Positions 1 to 11,461 of a stretch of 64,000 nucleotides of DNA are shown piece by piece. Below the pieces are notes generated by a model that had not been told where the DNA came from, ran no database searches, and saw nothing but the letters and a program-made list of their open reading frames with translations. This DNA comes from Fusarium oxysporum f. sp. lycopersici 4287 (Eukaryota; Ascomycota; Sordariomycetes; Hypocreales; Nectriaceae). The stretch is taken from NCBI RefSeq assembly GCF_000149955.1, contig NC_030993.1, positions 1,092,068 through 1,156,067 of the forward strand. Reading direction: 5' to 3'. The stretch's first letter is position 1, and the number at the start of each line of letters is the position of its first letter. Position numbers and translations under genes: made by a program.

Positions 1-3000
1 ACTGGGGAGCGGCGATATATATCTTGATATATCCTATCTGCTGCCAACGAATCATGACGACACGACACGATTTAGATGCTATCTTACATTTCTACGGCCG
101 GCATTTTCTTTTGCACTGTCACCGTTCGGTGTCCTTGTTCTCCGCGAGGGACGATGTTGCGACACTTAAAGCAAGTTCGGCTTGCTCTGATTTTCTTCCT
201 TTGACCTTTTCCGGTGGTCTGTTGGATGCCGTCACACGTTGCATGGGTTTTGATACGGCAATTGGTCTGAAAAAACACCACGCAACCAAGGAGCCACCAA
301 CCCATCATACAGATTGTTATCATATGCTCGAGAACAATGGCACAGCGAAGAACGGGAGATGGAGAGTTCAAAAACATTTGCATTTGGTTAAAAGTTGAAC
401 TGGATAGTGGCGTTATTGCTCACTAACCGCACAAAGCTGGGTTTGACCCGTTGGACGACAATTTGACGAACTATGACAAAGAGAAAAAGCACACTGTTTC
501 GGGGGTTCATTGAACAATTGACGATTAGCGAAGAGTGACATTTTACTCAGATCCTCAGATGGCGGACTCTGATGAGAAGATATGTATTCTGCTTTGACGG
601 ATGGAAAAGCACAAGCATGGTTGGAGCCAGCGTTGAATTTCACAATCACGATACGATATGAGAAAATGTGGAGGACTTTGAGACTGGGATGAATTATGAG
701 GATTACCATGGAATATGGAGCAATTTGATGGCAATACGCTATTAACGACGATAATGATTATGACCTTTTTTATTATTACTAAACTTTCGATTGCCGGTAG
801 ATTCTTGTGTCTCACCTTGTGTTTCCTGATCTTGATACATTCCTAATTGTTCATGTGATACTTGTACCATCCTTTCAATCGATGTGATCCTTGATGCTTG
901 AAAAGAGAAAGATTTGCAAATGCTTTGAGAGAAGACCATTGGGAAATGAGGAGACCATATCGCTCCAGGCCAACCTGCCCATGACTTACAGAATGCATTC
1001 TGAGGCCTTCACCTTCACGATATTGTACTTGAATAAGTGGCCTCAGAGGCTCAAAGACAATGGAGTCAGGGCCAGAACCATCAACTGAGCGATGATCAGT
1101 CAAATGTAGCCATGGACTGCAGCGCCACACATAATAAGCTGGGGTATTAATCCCAGTGTAACTCAGATCGCTTGATCCTGTGCACCAATAGTTGTTTGAG
1201 GTTGGCGGATGAAGTCAGCTCAAACTCAATTCTAACAATATCCAAGCTTCAGAAAGCCACAATGTTTGCATATGCTACCAAGAATCCAAGTTAGGTTGAA
1301 AGCGGCAATCAATAAGGAAACAAGAAGTCAGACCAACAAACGATTTTGTCGGGAATCTGGATAACGCGAGCAACTGTCAGCTGTTAAGGAGGTGGGAACA
1401 CAACGCCACCAACTCCAAACTCTATTGCTGGCTCTGTGAACTTTCAGTGAGGATCGTCAGTGCAGCGTCAAGTTGTTACAGATTTCAACCTCTATTGTGA
1501 CGTCGAACAAGCTGTGAGTATGGCGCAGCCGTGAGACGGAGAGACTGGGGTGAATAATCAAACGAGAGTTACATAGTGCATCAAACATTTGATACATGCC
1601 GATCATGATTTGGCTGAACTGTATCCCAATACACAGGCACAGGTTCAAGGGTGAGGGGAGGTTGACAGAGTTTGCAAGTTTATTGCACATGAGGGTCACG
1701 AGGTGGTTATTGACAGCTCAATCAGAATAGAGAAGAGCAAAGGGAGGGGCTCACGCTAAACTAAGCAGACGTGTCAGATGGAGACACGGGAGAGGCTGAG
1801 AGATGGAAACGCCTTCGACGATGAAGTCATATGGGGTGAGGTGGAACGTCTTTCTTTGTGTTACGAACAGTTGTTCCCATTCACGACGTGACAAAGAGTC
1901 TGAATAAAGTCACGGGGTTCTGTGCGTGCTATACTCGGAAGGTCATCACAGTTGAAAAAGCCAATGTAGAAATCGCCATTAACACGAGGAACTCTCGTAA
2001 ATGAGCTGCAGGGTCCTCGTCAGGGGTTGTAAAAATGAACGTCAGCTTATGAGTGGTTGTGTGGCCACCTCCTGTCCTCCTTTAACTAAGTCAATGCCTT
2101 GAGGAGGAGAAGATGGTGCCACTGGCTCGGACCTCGATCAGCTAACAACCTCATAAAAATGAGAAGGCAAAGACTGTGAATAGGAGTCGGGGCCATCGAT
2201 TGAGCCTTGACCTGTTGGTATTGAGAATCACAGTCTGGCATAAAGTGATACAGTGTAATATGTAGGAGGTAATTAGGGGGTCTAATTACTGATGAACTTG
2301 ACATTGATCTCCAGACCTCCTCTGGCAGAAGAAAGGCACGGGTTTCAAATAATGATTTGTTCTCAAATTCAATGAAAATCATGTCAGATATTAATCAATT
2401 CTAGAATAACCATACGCTGAACAGGGGGTTTAATATAATTTCGCCAGGGAAGGGACAAGGTGTAGAGCCACAATGACCCGCAAGACCTGTTTGATTGGAG
2501 TGAGAAGAGCACGCAGCCCCCTTTCTATTAGAGGACCTCGTGTCGCGGATCGTTTGTCTGTGTGGCCCGGATGGGAGATGGCAATAGCCTGAGAGGCGTA
2601 GACTAACTGACTATTGGATATGAAGGAGTTGAGAGTCCCAGATGCATTCCTTGTGATATTCTGGCCTGGAGATGAAGGGATCGGGAACAATAGCGGTAAT
2701 AGCATTGTGGGAATTACTACAGAACCATACTCTGAGGTCAATGATGACGTGAACGAGATACAAGCATCAGACTTCCTCTCCCTACTGGCTGATTAGATAA
2801 CTTGAGTATCGTGAAACAAGTGACTGAGCCGCGTTTCTACAGAGATCTTGATCGTAGCTGGAAGTCAAATCTCGAAGCCGCTGAAAACTACCTAACCTGA
2901 GTTAGACCCTGGGCTATGGCACTGGCAGCCCGTGTGGTCCCCTGTAATCTGGGTCCAGTTCCCCACTCTCAGCCTGCTTAGGTCGTCTCTCTGGCTGCAT

Positions 3001-3336
3001 CTACCCACGTTGGCCTTTTTAGAACATCCCCACTTCCCTCTGCTTGTGCTCTCTCTCCTGAGTTCAAAGTTGAGCTTCTTCTTCTTCTTCTCCTCTCCTC
3101 CTGATCTTCCCCTTTCTCTCTGACCTTCACTTTGACTCTGATCCAGATACTCAATCTCTCGAGATACCCGATACCCTTTAAACATTTTATTCTTCCTTAA
3201 TCTAATCCTGTCGAGGTTGCTTCCTTCTTTTCAGGACCTCGCTGCTGTCACTCTCTGTTCTTTACTTTCTCTGTCCCTGTCGACTCACGTTGCTCCAACG
3301 CATTCACCCACGTAACAGCTTCTCAATACCGCAATC
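1..3336. other. Intergenic region, no supported gene
   Basis: I found no open frame here with a recognisable domain, and the longer frames (at most 124 codons) overlap on both strands or start at non-ATG codons, as expected by chance. The last 250 bases are the likely promoter and 5' UTR of the GDP-mannose pyrophosphorylase gene. Confidence 0.6.
3074..3120 (+). promoter_or_regulatory. CT-rich tract upstream of MPG1
   Basis: A pyrimidine-rich stretch with several CTT triplets lies about 220-260 bases upstream of the MPG1 start codon. CT tracts just upstream of transcription starts are common in highly expressed genes of filamentous ascomycetes. Its role here is inferred from position only. 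Confidence 0.4.
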
Positions 3337-4627
3337 ATGAAGGGTACGCTTCATCTGGCCATTCTCAACTTCTCCAGCAGCTAAAAATGCGTAGGACTTA
3401 TTCTTGTCGGCGGCTTTGGTACTCGCCTTCGCCCTCTCGTACGTTACCCCTCAGGCGCGCAAAACTCCTGTGCACCCCTCCAATATTTGTTTTGTGTGTG
3501 ACTGACATGCTGTGGCGCATTACAGACCCTCACTCTCCCCAAGCCTCTTGTCGAGTTCGCCAACAAGCCCATGATTGTGCACCAGATTGAGGCGCTGGTC
3601 GCAGCGGGTGTCACTGATATCGTCCTTGCTGTCAACTACAGACCTGAGATCATGGAGAAGTTCTTGGCTGAGGTAAGAACCTGGAGCCTTTATATTCTCC
3701 TTAAAGCCATATAACTGACACTCTCTGCAGTACGAGGAGAAGTACAACATCAACATCGAATTCTCCGTCGAGACTGAGCCCCTCGATACCGCTGGACCCC
3801 TGAAGCTTGCTGAGAGTATTCTCGCTAAGGACGACTCTCCCTTCTTCGTCCTCAACTCCGATGTCATCTGCGACTACCCCTTCCAGGACCTCCTGGCTTT
3901 CCACAAGAACCACGGCAATGAGGGTACCATTGTCGTCACCAAGGTTGAGGAACCCTCCAAGTATGGTGTTGTTGTCCACCAGCCCGGTCACCGCTCTTTG
4001 ATCGACCGATTTGTCGAGAAGCCCGTCGAGTTCGTCGGCAACCGTATCAACGCCGGCATGTACATCTTCAACACTTCCATCCTCGACCGTATCGAGCTCC
4101 GCCCGACTTCTATCGAGAAGGAGACCTTCCCCGCTATGGTCAAGGACAACCAGCTTCATTCTTTCGACCTCGAAGGCTTCTGGATGGACGTTGGACAGCC
4201 CAAGGACTTCCTCAGCGGTACATGCCTGTACCTCTCTTCCCTCACAAAGAAGGGCAGCAAGGAGCTCACTCCTCCCACTGAGCCCTACGTTCACGGCGGA
4301 AATGTCATGATCCACCCCTCTGCCAAGATTGGCAAGAACTGCAGGATCGGACCCAATGTCACGATCGGTCCTGATGTCGTTATCGGTGACGGTGTCCGCC
4401 TGCAACGATGTGTGTTGCTCCGTGGCTCCAAGGTCAAGGACCACGCCTGGGTGAAGTCCACCATCGTCGGCTGGAACAGCACCGTTGGCCGATGGGCTCG
4501 CCTCGAGAACGTGACAGTTCTCGGCGACGATGTCACAATTGGTGATGAGATCTACGTCAACGGTGGCAGCGTCCTCCCCCACAAATCTATCAAGGCTAAC
4601 GTCGACATTCCTGCCATTATCATGTAA
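3337..4627 (+). CDS. MPG1: Mannose-1-phosphate guanylyltransferase (GDP-mannose pyrophosphorylase)
   Basis: Makes GDP-mannose from mannose-1-phosphate and GTP in the cytosol; this donor feeds N- and O-glycosylation, GPI anchors and cell wall mannan. Four exons fit: 3337-3343, 3395-3438, 3526-3672 and 3731-4627, giving 364 residues, the usual fungal length. The first exon codes only Met-Lys and one base of a Gly codon. The spliced N-terminus carries the nucleotidyltransferase signature [11 protein letters not shown] followed by LPKP, the uridylyl/guanylyl-transferase loop and catalytic Lys. The middle has the LNSDVI and FVEKP motifs of the sugar nucleotidyltransferase fold, and the C-terminal third is a left-handed beta-helix of hexapeptide repeats ([20 protein letters not shown] region). 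The last residues IPAIIM match the conserved end of Psa1/Srb1 proteins. All three introns have GT-AG ends and are 51-87 nt long. Confidence 0.97.
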
Positions 4628-6879
4628 GGAGCGATCTAACGAACCATCGCCTTATTCGAAGCTCGCTGGAGGACACACCAGCGAGATTTCTCATCTATGC
4701 TCTAATCTCGAACGACAGCGACGAAGAAGAATTCAAGAAGCAAAATTCACCACTCTGGGGAGATGTGCTGGCCACCATTCTATACCATGGAGGCGGGGGG
4801 GGAAGAAATCAAGAGCCTGCCGCTCTCTCTATCTTAATACTTTTGTGCAATTGTCTAATGCCCCTTTATGCGTGTTTATCTGGCGTCTAGGTCGATATTT
4901 ACAGAGGGCGGGCAGGCAGGCAAGCCATGGAAGGACAAAAACAAGGCAGTTGGGCAGGCAGGGTTCATGGCAGCTCTCTGAGGCAGCCATGTTAAACGTC
5001 TATGTTACAGTTATTTGTATTAAAGAAGGTGGCTCAACACCATTTTGAAACTTTACGGCTTTTCCCGTCCCTCGTGAGATGTGTTAACATAGCTCAGCAA
5101 GACAAGTTATGTGTAGTCGGGGCTTTGGTGTAGTTTTCTGAGACATTCCCGGACATGCACTGCGTGGTTTACACTGTTGGTTTTGATTCAAATCCAGCGG
5201 AGGGAGCAGCTCATGACCAGCGAGAGGAGAGAATTAATGTTCAGATGCTACGGCCTCAGTGAGCAGGAAAACTTGAGCCTTTAGAGGAGAGTACTAGAAT
5301 AAACTCAGTAAAGAGTCCCCTAAGTTCAGACCAAATTACCTAAATCTTTTCGTCACTTAGGGTCAAGGTCCTAAGCTTTGCATCCTCTAGCATAGATAAT
5401 AGGTGATTCTGTAGGTGATCTTTTACGTGGGCACACAGTCTGTTCGAGATTCTTCGGGTCTGTTTATCATAGAGTATAAAAGACATTCAGTGGTAGAAAA
5501 TAGAAGCTCAAACCTCGAATATGAGGTTTGAATCACGTTTGCAAGTGGATTTTCTGATTGGTCGTAGACCTGATCAACAGGCCAGGTTCCCCAAACACAG
5601 ATGGGCCAAGCAGTAGGGAATGCGGCCCGGCGAGGATAGCCATAAGGCTGCGAGACAATCGTGGCTCTATTACATCCATTATCACGAAGACGTCTATAGA
5701 ATTTGAGAAAATCATTTAAGGTTACAAACTTCAGCTTCAATATTCAACCGTAGTAATAGTTCAGCGGTTGCCCTCATTTCATCACTAAGGGCTTAGAGTT
5801 TCAAGCAGGGGGACGTGAGAATTCGTTGTCAAAAACAGAAGACTCACATTGAAGCGTGATTCAGGCTTCGGACCTATTAACGTTATGCACGGTGTTACTA
5901 AAAGAGCGATGGCTTCTCTGAAATTCTTGACAGCTAAGGAAGGCTATCGAGTTAGCAAATAATTCGTAGGAGGGCTTATTACTGTCGGTGGGAAAGTGGC
6001 TCAAAGCTTTCTTGGTTAGGTACCTCATGGATGAAGAGCGGTGTCGTGGAATGGGGCGCCTTCCTCGAAGTTTACCATCTGTTACATTTGACCGGTTTTG
6101 TCCCTTATAAGTCCTCAAAGTTTTCACAAAAACAAGGAAGACGGAAAAAACTGAGCACGACTCTTCAAACCCTGCCGCAGAACTGGCTACCTACCTACAT
6201 TACCAAGCCACGTCTGAGGCCTAAAACGTGAAGATATTTACCACCTGCCATTTTGTTCAAAACGTTCTCATTATACCCACACCACACGACACAGATCACC
6301 ATTTTATTCTCGAACGATTGCGGTATTTCGAGGATAAACCACGGCACGCAAGAGACGGGGCATGTTGCATATCGTTCCTGACATTGTGAATGCCAGTGTA
6401 TCATTGTCCTTGAGGCTCAAGCCACGAAACACTGTGCCGGGTCCAAGCCCACCACTTACATTACACCAATCCGACCTCTGCATCACCCAACAGGAGACTC
6501 ACGAGATCAAGCGCCGAAGTCCCCCCTCTGAGTCTCGCATGATACGTCGGGGCGGCTCATTGACGTGGAAGTTGACGGTTTCTTCTTCCGTGTCTGGTGC
6601 ACCCGATACGGAGGAGACGGGCCGTTTCAAAAGCCTCAATTCAGCAACGACCACAACGACGGAGATCTAGACTTTGTCAAGAACTCTCTGACTGTTTGTC
6701 ACCTCATTGCCGACACTCTTACGATCGAGAGGTCATTGGTCCTGCGAAATTCATAGAGGAGAAAATCTTAGACAAGCACGCGACCAAAGCAGGCCAGAAA
6801 ACCTCATCTTGAAATTCACCACAAGAGGGCACCAAGATACAGCCGGGGCCCTGGCTTAGAAGTGGTGGTCAATTAGACA
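4628..6879. other. MPG1 3' UTR and intergenic region
   Basis: The first 400 bases probably hold the MPG1 3' UTR, which includes a short run of GGCA repeats near 4910-4924. The rest has only short frames. A frame at 6565-6756 has gene-like codons but no ATG and no recognisable domain, so I see no gene that can be supported. Confidence 0.5.
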
Positions 6880-7414
6880 ATGGAGGCACAGCAGGTGCAG
6901 GTGTATGGACATGGACATGGACATGAGATTAAGACGAAGAAGCCCCCTTGGCCTCGGTTCCTTGTCTCATGTGTAGCTCTCATGCTGTTTCTAGTGGTAA
7001 GTTGGCATTTCAATACGGTATTCTTTTTTTTCCCCTGTGCTTGGTATTTACTGGGCCCATCATATCATTTTGCAGTATCATTCCTACCCCGTCATCCCGC
7101 CTTTCACCCACACGTCCATTTGTCTCCCCGTTGCCCCATCTGTGGCTCTCCAGCCCAGAAATCACCCGTCCGCGAACCGCAAGACTGGGACTGGGTTGAG
7201 CTCGGCTCATGAAGATGATGCATGGCATGACCTGGCCGAAACCTTACTAGTGAGGGTACAGTTGAGGGACTTGACGATAGCATCATCTTCACGGCTGGGG
7301 ACTACTGGCGACTCTTATTTTTTTTTTACTGGGGCCAAGTTGGCTTATGACGGCATCCCAGTGGATATGCACGCGGGACATGAGCCTCAAGAAATAATTA
7401 TTTTGGTTTATTAG
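6880..7414 (+). CDS. Candidate two-exon gene, single-pass membrane protein of unknown function
   Basis: An ATG frame of 39 codons (6880-6996) runs into a strong donor GTAAGT, and the acceptor TTTTGCAG at 7068-7075 restores a second frame (7076-7414). The join gives 151 residues. The first exon has a His-Gly repeat (YGHGHGHE, from a 6-base DNA repeat), a basic stretch (KTKKPPWPR) and a hydrophobic segment LVSCVALMLFLV, which reads as a signal anchor. The second exon shows no known domain, and part of it is coded by a run of T. The case rests only on the good splice sites and the frame match. It could equally be a non-coding transcript or chance. Confidence 0.3.
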
Positions 7415-8107
7415 AGACCAAGCACCCTAAAAAACAAGACGTTGGAAGCAAGACACGGCGAAGTTCGGCGTATTAGCGGAGCCTCGATGAGCTTTCTCCC
7501 CCGCACCCCGAGCACCACCGACCACACCTCCACCATCTCTCCACTTGGACGGCCTCTCCACGGCCGCCCGGCGACACTTCGATTGGGTTGGGTGCTTCAG
7601 AACCATGGGGATGGCGCCTCAATCAGGAGAAGGAAGCAACTGGAGTGAGGCTCGTGGTATTAAAAAATCCACTGCATTTCGGGCCCATTCGGCGCTCAAT
7701 ACCCAGTCTCAGAAACTTTGGCCCTTGTCATCACTCACGTAACGCTCCATGATCCCCAGGCCCCAGAAAACACCCCCATTTCTAGTCGTCATTGGTAGTT
7801 GATCAGCCACTGACACAGGTTCCGTCAGCAGCTCTCCCAGCTTGTCCTCAGTAACGGTGACGCCAAGCTCCAGCAGCAGCCAGAGCTCAAATTCCCAAGA
7901 AACCTTTTGACCTCGTTGTCGTCCGCCAACGCCTCAATTTTGGTTTCCTTCTCCTCCCTCCTCCAATTATTCTCTCTACGAACTCTTCACCTTTTATTCC
8001 CTCAATTCTCTCTCTCATCTCCACCACCAATCCCTTCAGCGTCCGAAGCTGTCTGCTATATCCCCCCTCTCTTCACGACCACGCCGCCCACCTCACCAGC
8101 TATCACC
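7415..8107. other. Intergenic region and glucokinase promoter/5' UTR
   Basis: No gene is supported. The last 200 bases before the glucokinase ATG are strongly rich in C and T (7930-8107), which fits a 5' UTR and promoter of an expressed fungal housekeeping gene. Confidence 0.5.
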
Positions 8108-10014
8108 ATGGCTCTCGCTGACGAGTCCAACCGTATCGTCCAAGAGTTCGATTTCTCCGACGAGGAACTTAACACTCATGTGAAGGAGTTCTTGAGGCAA
8201 ATGGGTATGCTCACCCCTCGCTCCACGTAGAATCTGCGCCGCGGTGCTACTGCAGCTCATTGTCATGATGCGCATTTTCTCCCATTTTGGCTTTAAACCC
8301 TCAACAAAACCCAAACTCACAATTTCCTAGATGAGGGCCTTCACAAAGAGGGTACCAGCCTCCAACAAATCCCTACCTACGTCACCGGCGTTCCCAATGG
8401 CACAGAAAAGGTGATTTTTATCCACATTTGGCTCGTGAAGCTGCCCAGACTGATTCTCCCTCATTAGGGTCTGTATCTGGCCGTTGATCTGGGAGGCACA
8501 AACTTCCGAGTTTGCTCCATCATGCTCATGGTGACACCACCTTTAACCTCACTTACAACAAGGTGCCATTCCGAAGGAGCTTATGGTCGCAAAGACCTCC
8601 TCACAACTCTTTTCTTTCCTCGCCATAGCAGATCGAGATCTTCCTCAAGGAGCACCATGCCGACCGCTTCAACTCCCACCTGCGTCGTCGCAACACTGCC
8701 AGTACTCCCTCGGGCTATCGCGATGAACATATCTTCCGCCTGGGGTTCACCTTCAGCTTCCCTGTCAAGCAGCTAGCTATTAACAAGGGTCTGCTAATTC
8801 GATGGACCAAGGGCTTTGACATTCCTGATGCCATAGGCAAGGACGTCTGCGCTCTGCTTCAGACCGAGATCGACAAGCTCCACCTCCCCGTCAAGGTTGC
8901 GGCGCTCGTAAACGACACTGTCGGCACTCTCATGGCTCGATCCTACACTTCAACCAGCAAGAGCCGATCTGTGCTCGGTGCCATCTTTGGTACTGGTACC
9001 AACGGTGCCTACATGGAAAAATTGAGCAACATCAAGAAGCCTATCTCTGGGGAGTATGATCAGTCAACAGGAGAGATGGTTGTCAACACAGAGTGGGGTT
9101 CTTTTGACAACCAGCTCAACGTTTTGCCATCAACACCTTGGGATAAGGCTCTTGACGCCGAAAGTGTAAACCCTGGCCTTCAAATGTTCGAGAAGCGGGT
9201 GTCTGGTATGTTCTTGGGCGAGATTGTCCGACTTGCCATGGCCGATATGATCAACAATGAGAGTTCGTCTCTGTTCAAGGATCTCAACTCGAGCACGAAC
9301 GATTGGGGCACCACCACAAACATCGCGCCATCGTCTGGCTTCCTTAAGCCTTGGGGACTCGACAGCTCCATCATGTCCGTTGCGGCCGCCGACAATACCC
9401 CTGAGCTGTCTACCCTTCGCCAGGAACTCGAGAACCTCCTCAGTGTTTATACTCCCTCGCTCGAGGATGCTCAGGCTTTCAAGTCTGTTTCCAATGCTGT
9501 TGGTCGTCGCGCTGCTCGATTGTCAGCTGTCGCCATCGGTGCCATCGCCCTCAACTCTGGCAAGCTCAATGATCTCGATGAAGAGGTTATTGATATCGGT
9601 GTCGATGGCAGTCTCGTCGAGCACTACCCTTTCTTCCGCGATATGATCTACGAGGCCCTCCGTGCCATTGACGGCATTGGACCACAGGGTGCTGAGAAGA
9701 TCCGAATCGGTATCGCTAAGGACGGTAGCGGTGTCGGCGCCGCCCTGATTGCCCTGGTGGCTGCTGGCAGGGAGAAGCCCGAAGATTATTTGACTGACTT
9801 GAGATCCGAGTCCAACCGCGCTCGCAAGTCTTCTGATGCGATCCGTACGTTCTACCCTCCATCCCAAGCCATTCAAACTTCGGCTTCCGCATAAGCGACA
9901 TTTGCTAACAATTTAATAGTCGATTCTGCACCAGTCTCTAACCAGGCACTCCTAATTGGCGGTGCTGTCGGTCTCCTTGCGCTAGCAGCTATATGGTATA
10001 GCAAGCGTCGATGA
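8108..10014 (+). CDS. GLK1: Glucokinase-type hexokinase with C-terminal transmembrane tail; local frame breaks
   Basis: Phosphorylates glucose with ATP at the start of glycolysis. Exons read 8108-8204, 8331-8410, 8468-9844 and 9920-10014. Family motifs are present in order: IPTYVTGVPNGTEKGLYLA, the ATP phosphate loop DLGGTNFRVCS, the sugar-binding LGFTFSFP and LIRWTKGF, the catalytic Asp in ALVNDTVGT, FGTGTNGAY, and NTEWGSFDN. These match fungal GlkA proteins better than hexokinase II, so activity is expected if the frame is whole. Exon 3 is not continuous as given: near 8516-8530 and 8563-8568 one base seems missing each, and near 8625-8628 one base seems extra; the peptides on either side are all hexokinase-like. 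Splicing 8563-8628 (GT-AG, 66 nt) would avoid a stop but delete a conserved block and would not cure the first break. The last exon adds a tail ending ALLIGGAVGLLALAAIWY-SKRR, a tail-anchor segment not expected in a cytosolic glucokinase. Confidence 0.88.
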
Positions 10015-10408
10015 GCAACTACATGTTTTGGTGTTATGTTTCTGAGTTGATAACTCGTGTCAAGATTTATGTATATATGTGCATGTGACGGGATGTGGTC
10101 ATGTTCATTTTTGGGCCCTAGGCGTTTTCTTGAATTTTTTCATCCCTTTGCAATTTTTTTTTCTACATTCAAAAGTTGTATAATTATGAGGCAACTAGTT
10201 TTATGACGAGATAATCTGATGATTCCTTTTCAGTTTCCCCAGGAACAGCTGGATGTATTATTGGGTTATTATTATGGTAAGTCTAATATTGTGTCTTTTT
10301 CTGAAGCGCGTCTAGCCCATCCGAACCGTTGAAATCGTATACCATCGTGAAGCAATCCATTCTTCTTTAGTAGCAGCTTATATCAATCACATCTTTCTCG
10401 TCCATGCC
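10015..10408. other. Convergent 3' intergenic region
   Basis: This AT-rich spacer lies between the 3' ends of the glucokinase and the Naa50-like gene. It has poly-T runs and no open frame of note. It probably holds both 3' UTRs and polyadenylation sites. Confidence 0.5.
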
Positions 10409-11461
10409 TCAATTCCCAAAAGCAGCCGCAGGATAAGACCTATCCTTCTTCTTTCGCGCCGCAGAGCTACTTCTAGAGCTTGCACCGGAGCCAGTACTTC
10501 CTACCCGGGGCGGTGGTGCGAGACGGCTGTTTGCCATATCCTCAGGGAGATCATTCCACTCCGTCTCAGGTCGTTGATTTTGATAGGATTTCCCAGACTG
10601 AGGCATGGGAGGTCTTGAGGTGCTATTTTTGGGAGGACCTGACGCTGCGTCCAGGTTGACAATGTCAGCAGTTGCGCTCGCAAGCACACTATGTTGAGGC
10701 GCAGAAGAGGAAGAAGGTAGCAAGTTCCGGACAGAAGCGCCAGTGGGACGGCTGACTAGCCAAGCGGAATTGGGACGCAGCTTGAGATAGTAGCCCTCAA
10801 TGGGTTGGTTCTCGCGCTTGAAGCCACGACCTTCATACCATTTCAGACCCTCCTCATTCTCAGTCCAAACATGGGCCGTGACAGTTGTCACATTCAAGTT
10901 GGGGTCCGATACAGCACCTGCAATGATATTGTCCACTGCAGCGTTCACGAGACCCAGCGATCGATAAGGCGAGAGCAGACATAGCGACTGAATGTATAGA
11001 TTCTGGGGCATGACTCCCTGACTGTTGGAATCGAGGATGGGTTCAACGCGGCAAACGACACCGCCGACGACCTTGGCTTCAGAACCATTGTGAGCCCAGG
11101 TGATGACTCGGGAAAAGCGACCAGATGTCGGATCAACTGCACGTTGATAGAAGCTGTCGGGGTAGCTAACGGGAAGAAGGAGGGCGTTGATGCGACGTAG
11201 AGCGTTGATATCGTCGTTCGAGACCAGCCGGATCGTAACTTCTTGAGGGAGAGATGTCGGTAGAGGCGGGATCTGGAACGAGGCTATCGTGGAGTCTGGC
11301 GTCTTCGAGGTTGGTGGAGGGGCAGTAGCAGCAGGCGGCGGGGGAGGCCCTGAGAGTTCTATGAGAGCTCCCTGAGAAGGCGGAGGCGCATATTTGGGTG
11401 TTTTTGCCGAGAAGAAGGATCGGATAGAGGTTTGGGCGGGTTTTGTGGACGGAAGTGACAT
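10409..11461 (-). CDS. NAA50: Naa50/San-like N-alpha-acetyltransferase with an N-terminal PIP box
   Basis: A single-exon gene of 350 residues. The GNAT core spans about residues 75-235 and is closest to Naa50 (San), which acetylates N-terminal Met of nascent proteins as part of, or next to, the NatA complex. Visible landmarks are PVSYPDSFY (the Naa50 substrate-loop PVxYxxxFY pattern), SLCLLSPYRSLGLV with Tyr166, TAHVWTENEEGLKWYEGRGF with His197, and YYLKLRP; Tyr and His match the catalytic pair of human Naa50. The CoA loop is Arg-x-x-Gly-x-Val rather than the usual Gly or Ala at the end. Unlike animal Naa50 (about 170 residues), it has an N-terminal extension with QTSIRSFF at residues 10-17, a textbook PCNA-interacting PIP box followed by Lys, then a Pro-rich linker, and a Ser-rich C-terminal tail ending in basic residues. 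The PIP box suggests a link to replication forks or sister-chromatid cohesion. Confidence 0.85.
   Translation of the reverse strand: MSLPSTKPAQTSIRSFFSAKTPKYAPPPSQGALIELSGPPPPPAATAPPPTSKTPDSTIASFQIPPLPTSLPQEVTIRLVSNDDINALRRINALLLPVSYPDSFYQRAVDPTSGRFSRVITWAHNGSEAKVVGGVVCRVEPILDSNSQGVMPQNLYIQSLCLLSPYRSLGLVNAAVDNIIAGAVSDPNLNVTTVTAHVWTENEEGLKWYEGRGFKRENQPIEGYYLKLRPNSAWLVSRPTGASVRNLLPSSSSAPQHSVLASATADIVNLDAASGPPKNSTSRPPMPQSGKSYQNQRPETEWNDLPEDMANSRLAPPPRVGSTGSGASSRSSSAARKKKDRSYPAAAFGN

Noticed and set aside
2430..2741. 103-codon frame on the minus strand upstream of MPG1
   Set aside because: Opposite frames of similar length overlap it and no domain or splice context is seen.
3701..4582. 293-codon open frame on the minus strand across MPG1 exon 4
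   Set aside because: It is antisense to a clear GDP-mannose pyrophosphorylase exon. Such long shadows arise from the codon bias of highly expressed genes.
6565..6756. Frame with gene-like codons (VDGFFFRVWCTRYGGDGPF)
   Set aside because: No ATG, a stop just upstream, no domain and no clean splice partner. It could be a relic exon but cannot be supported.
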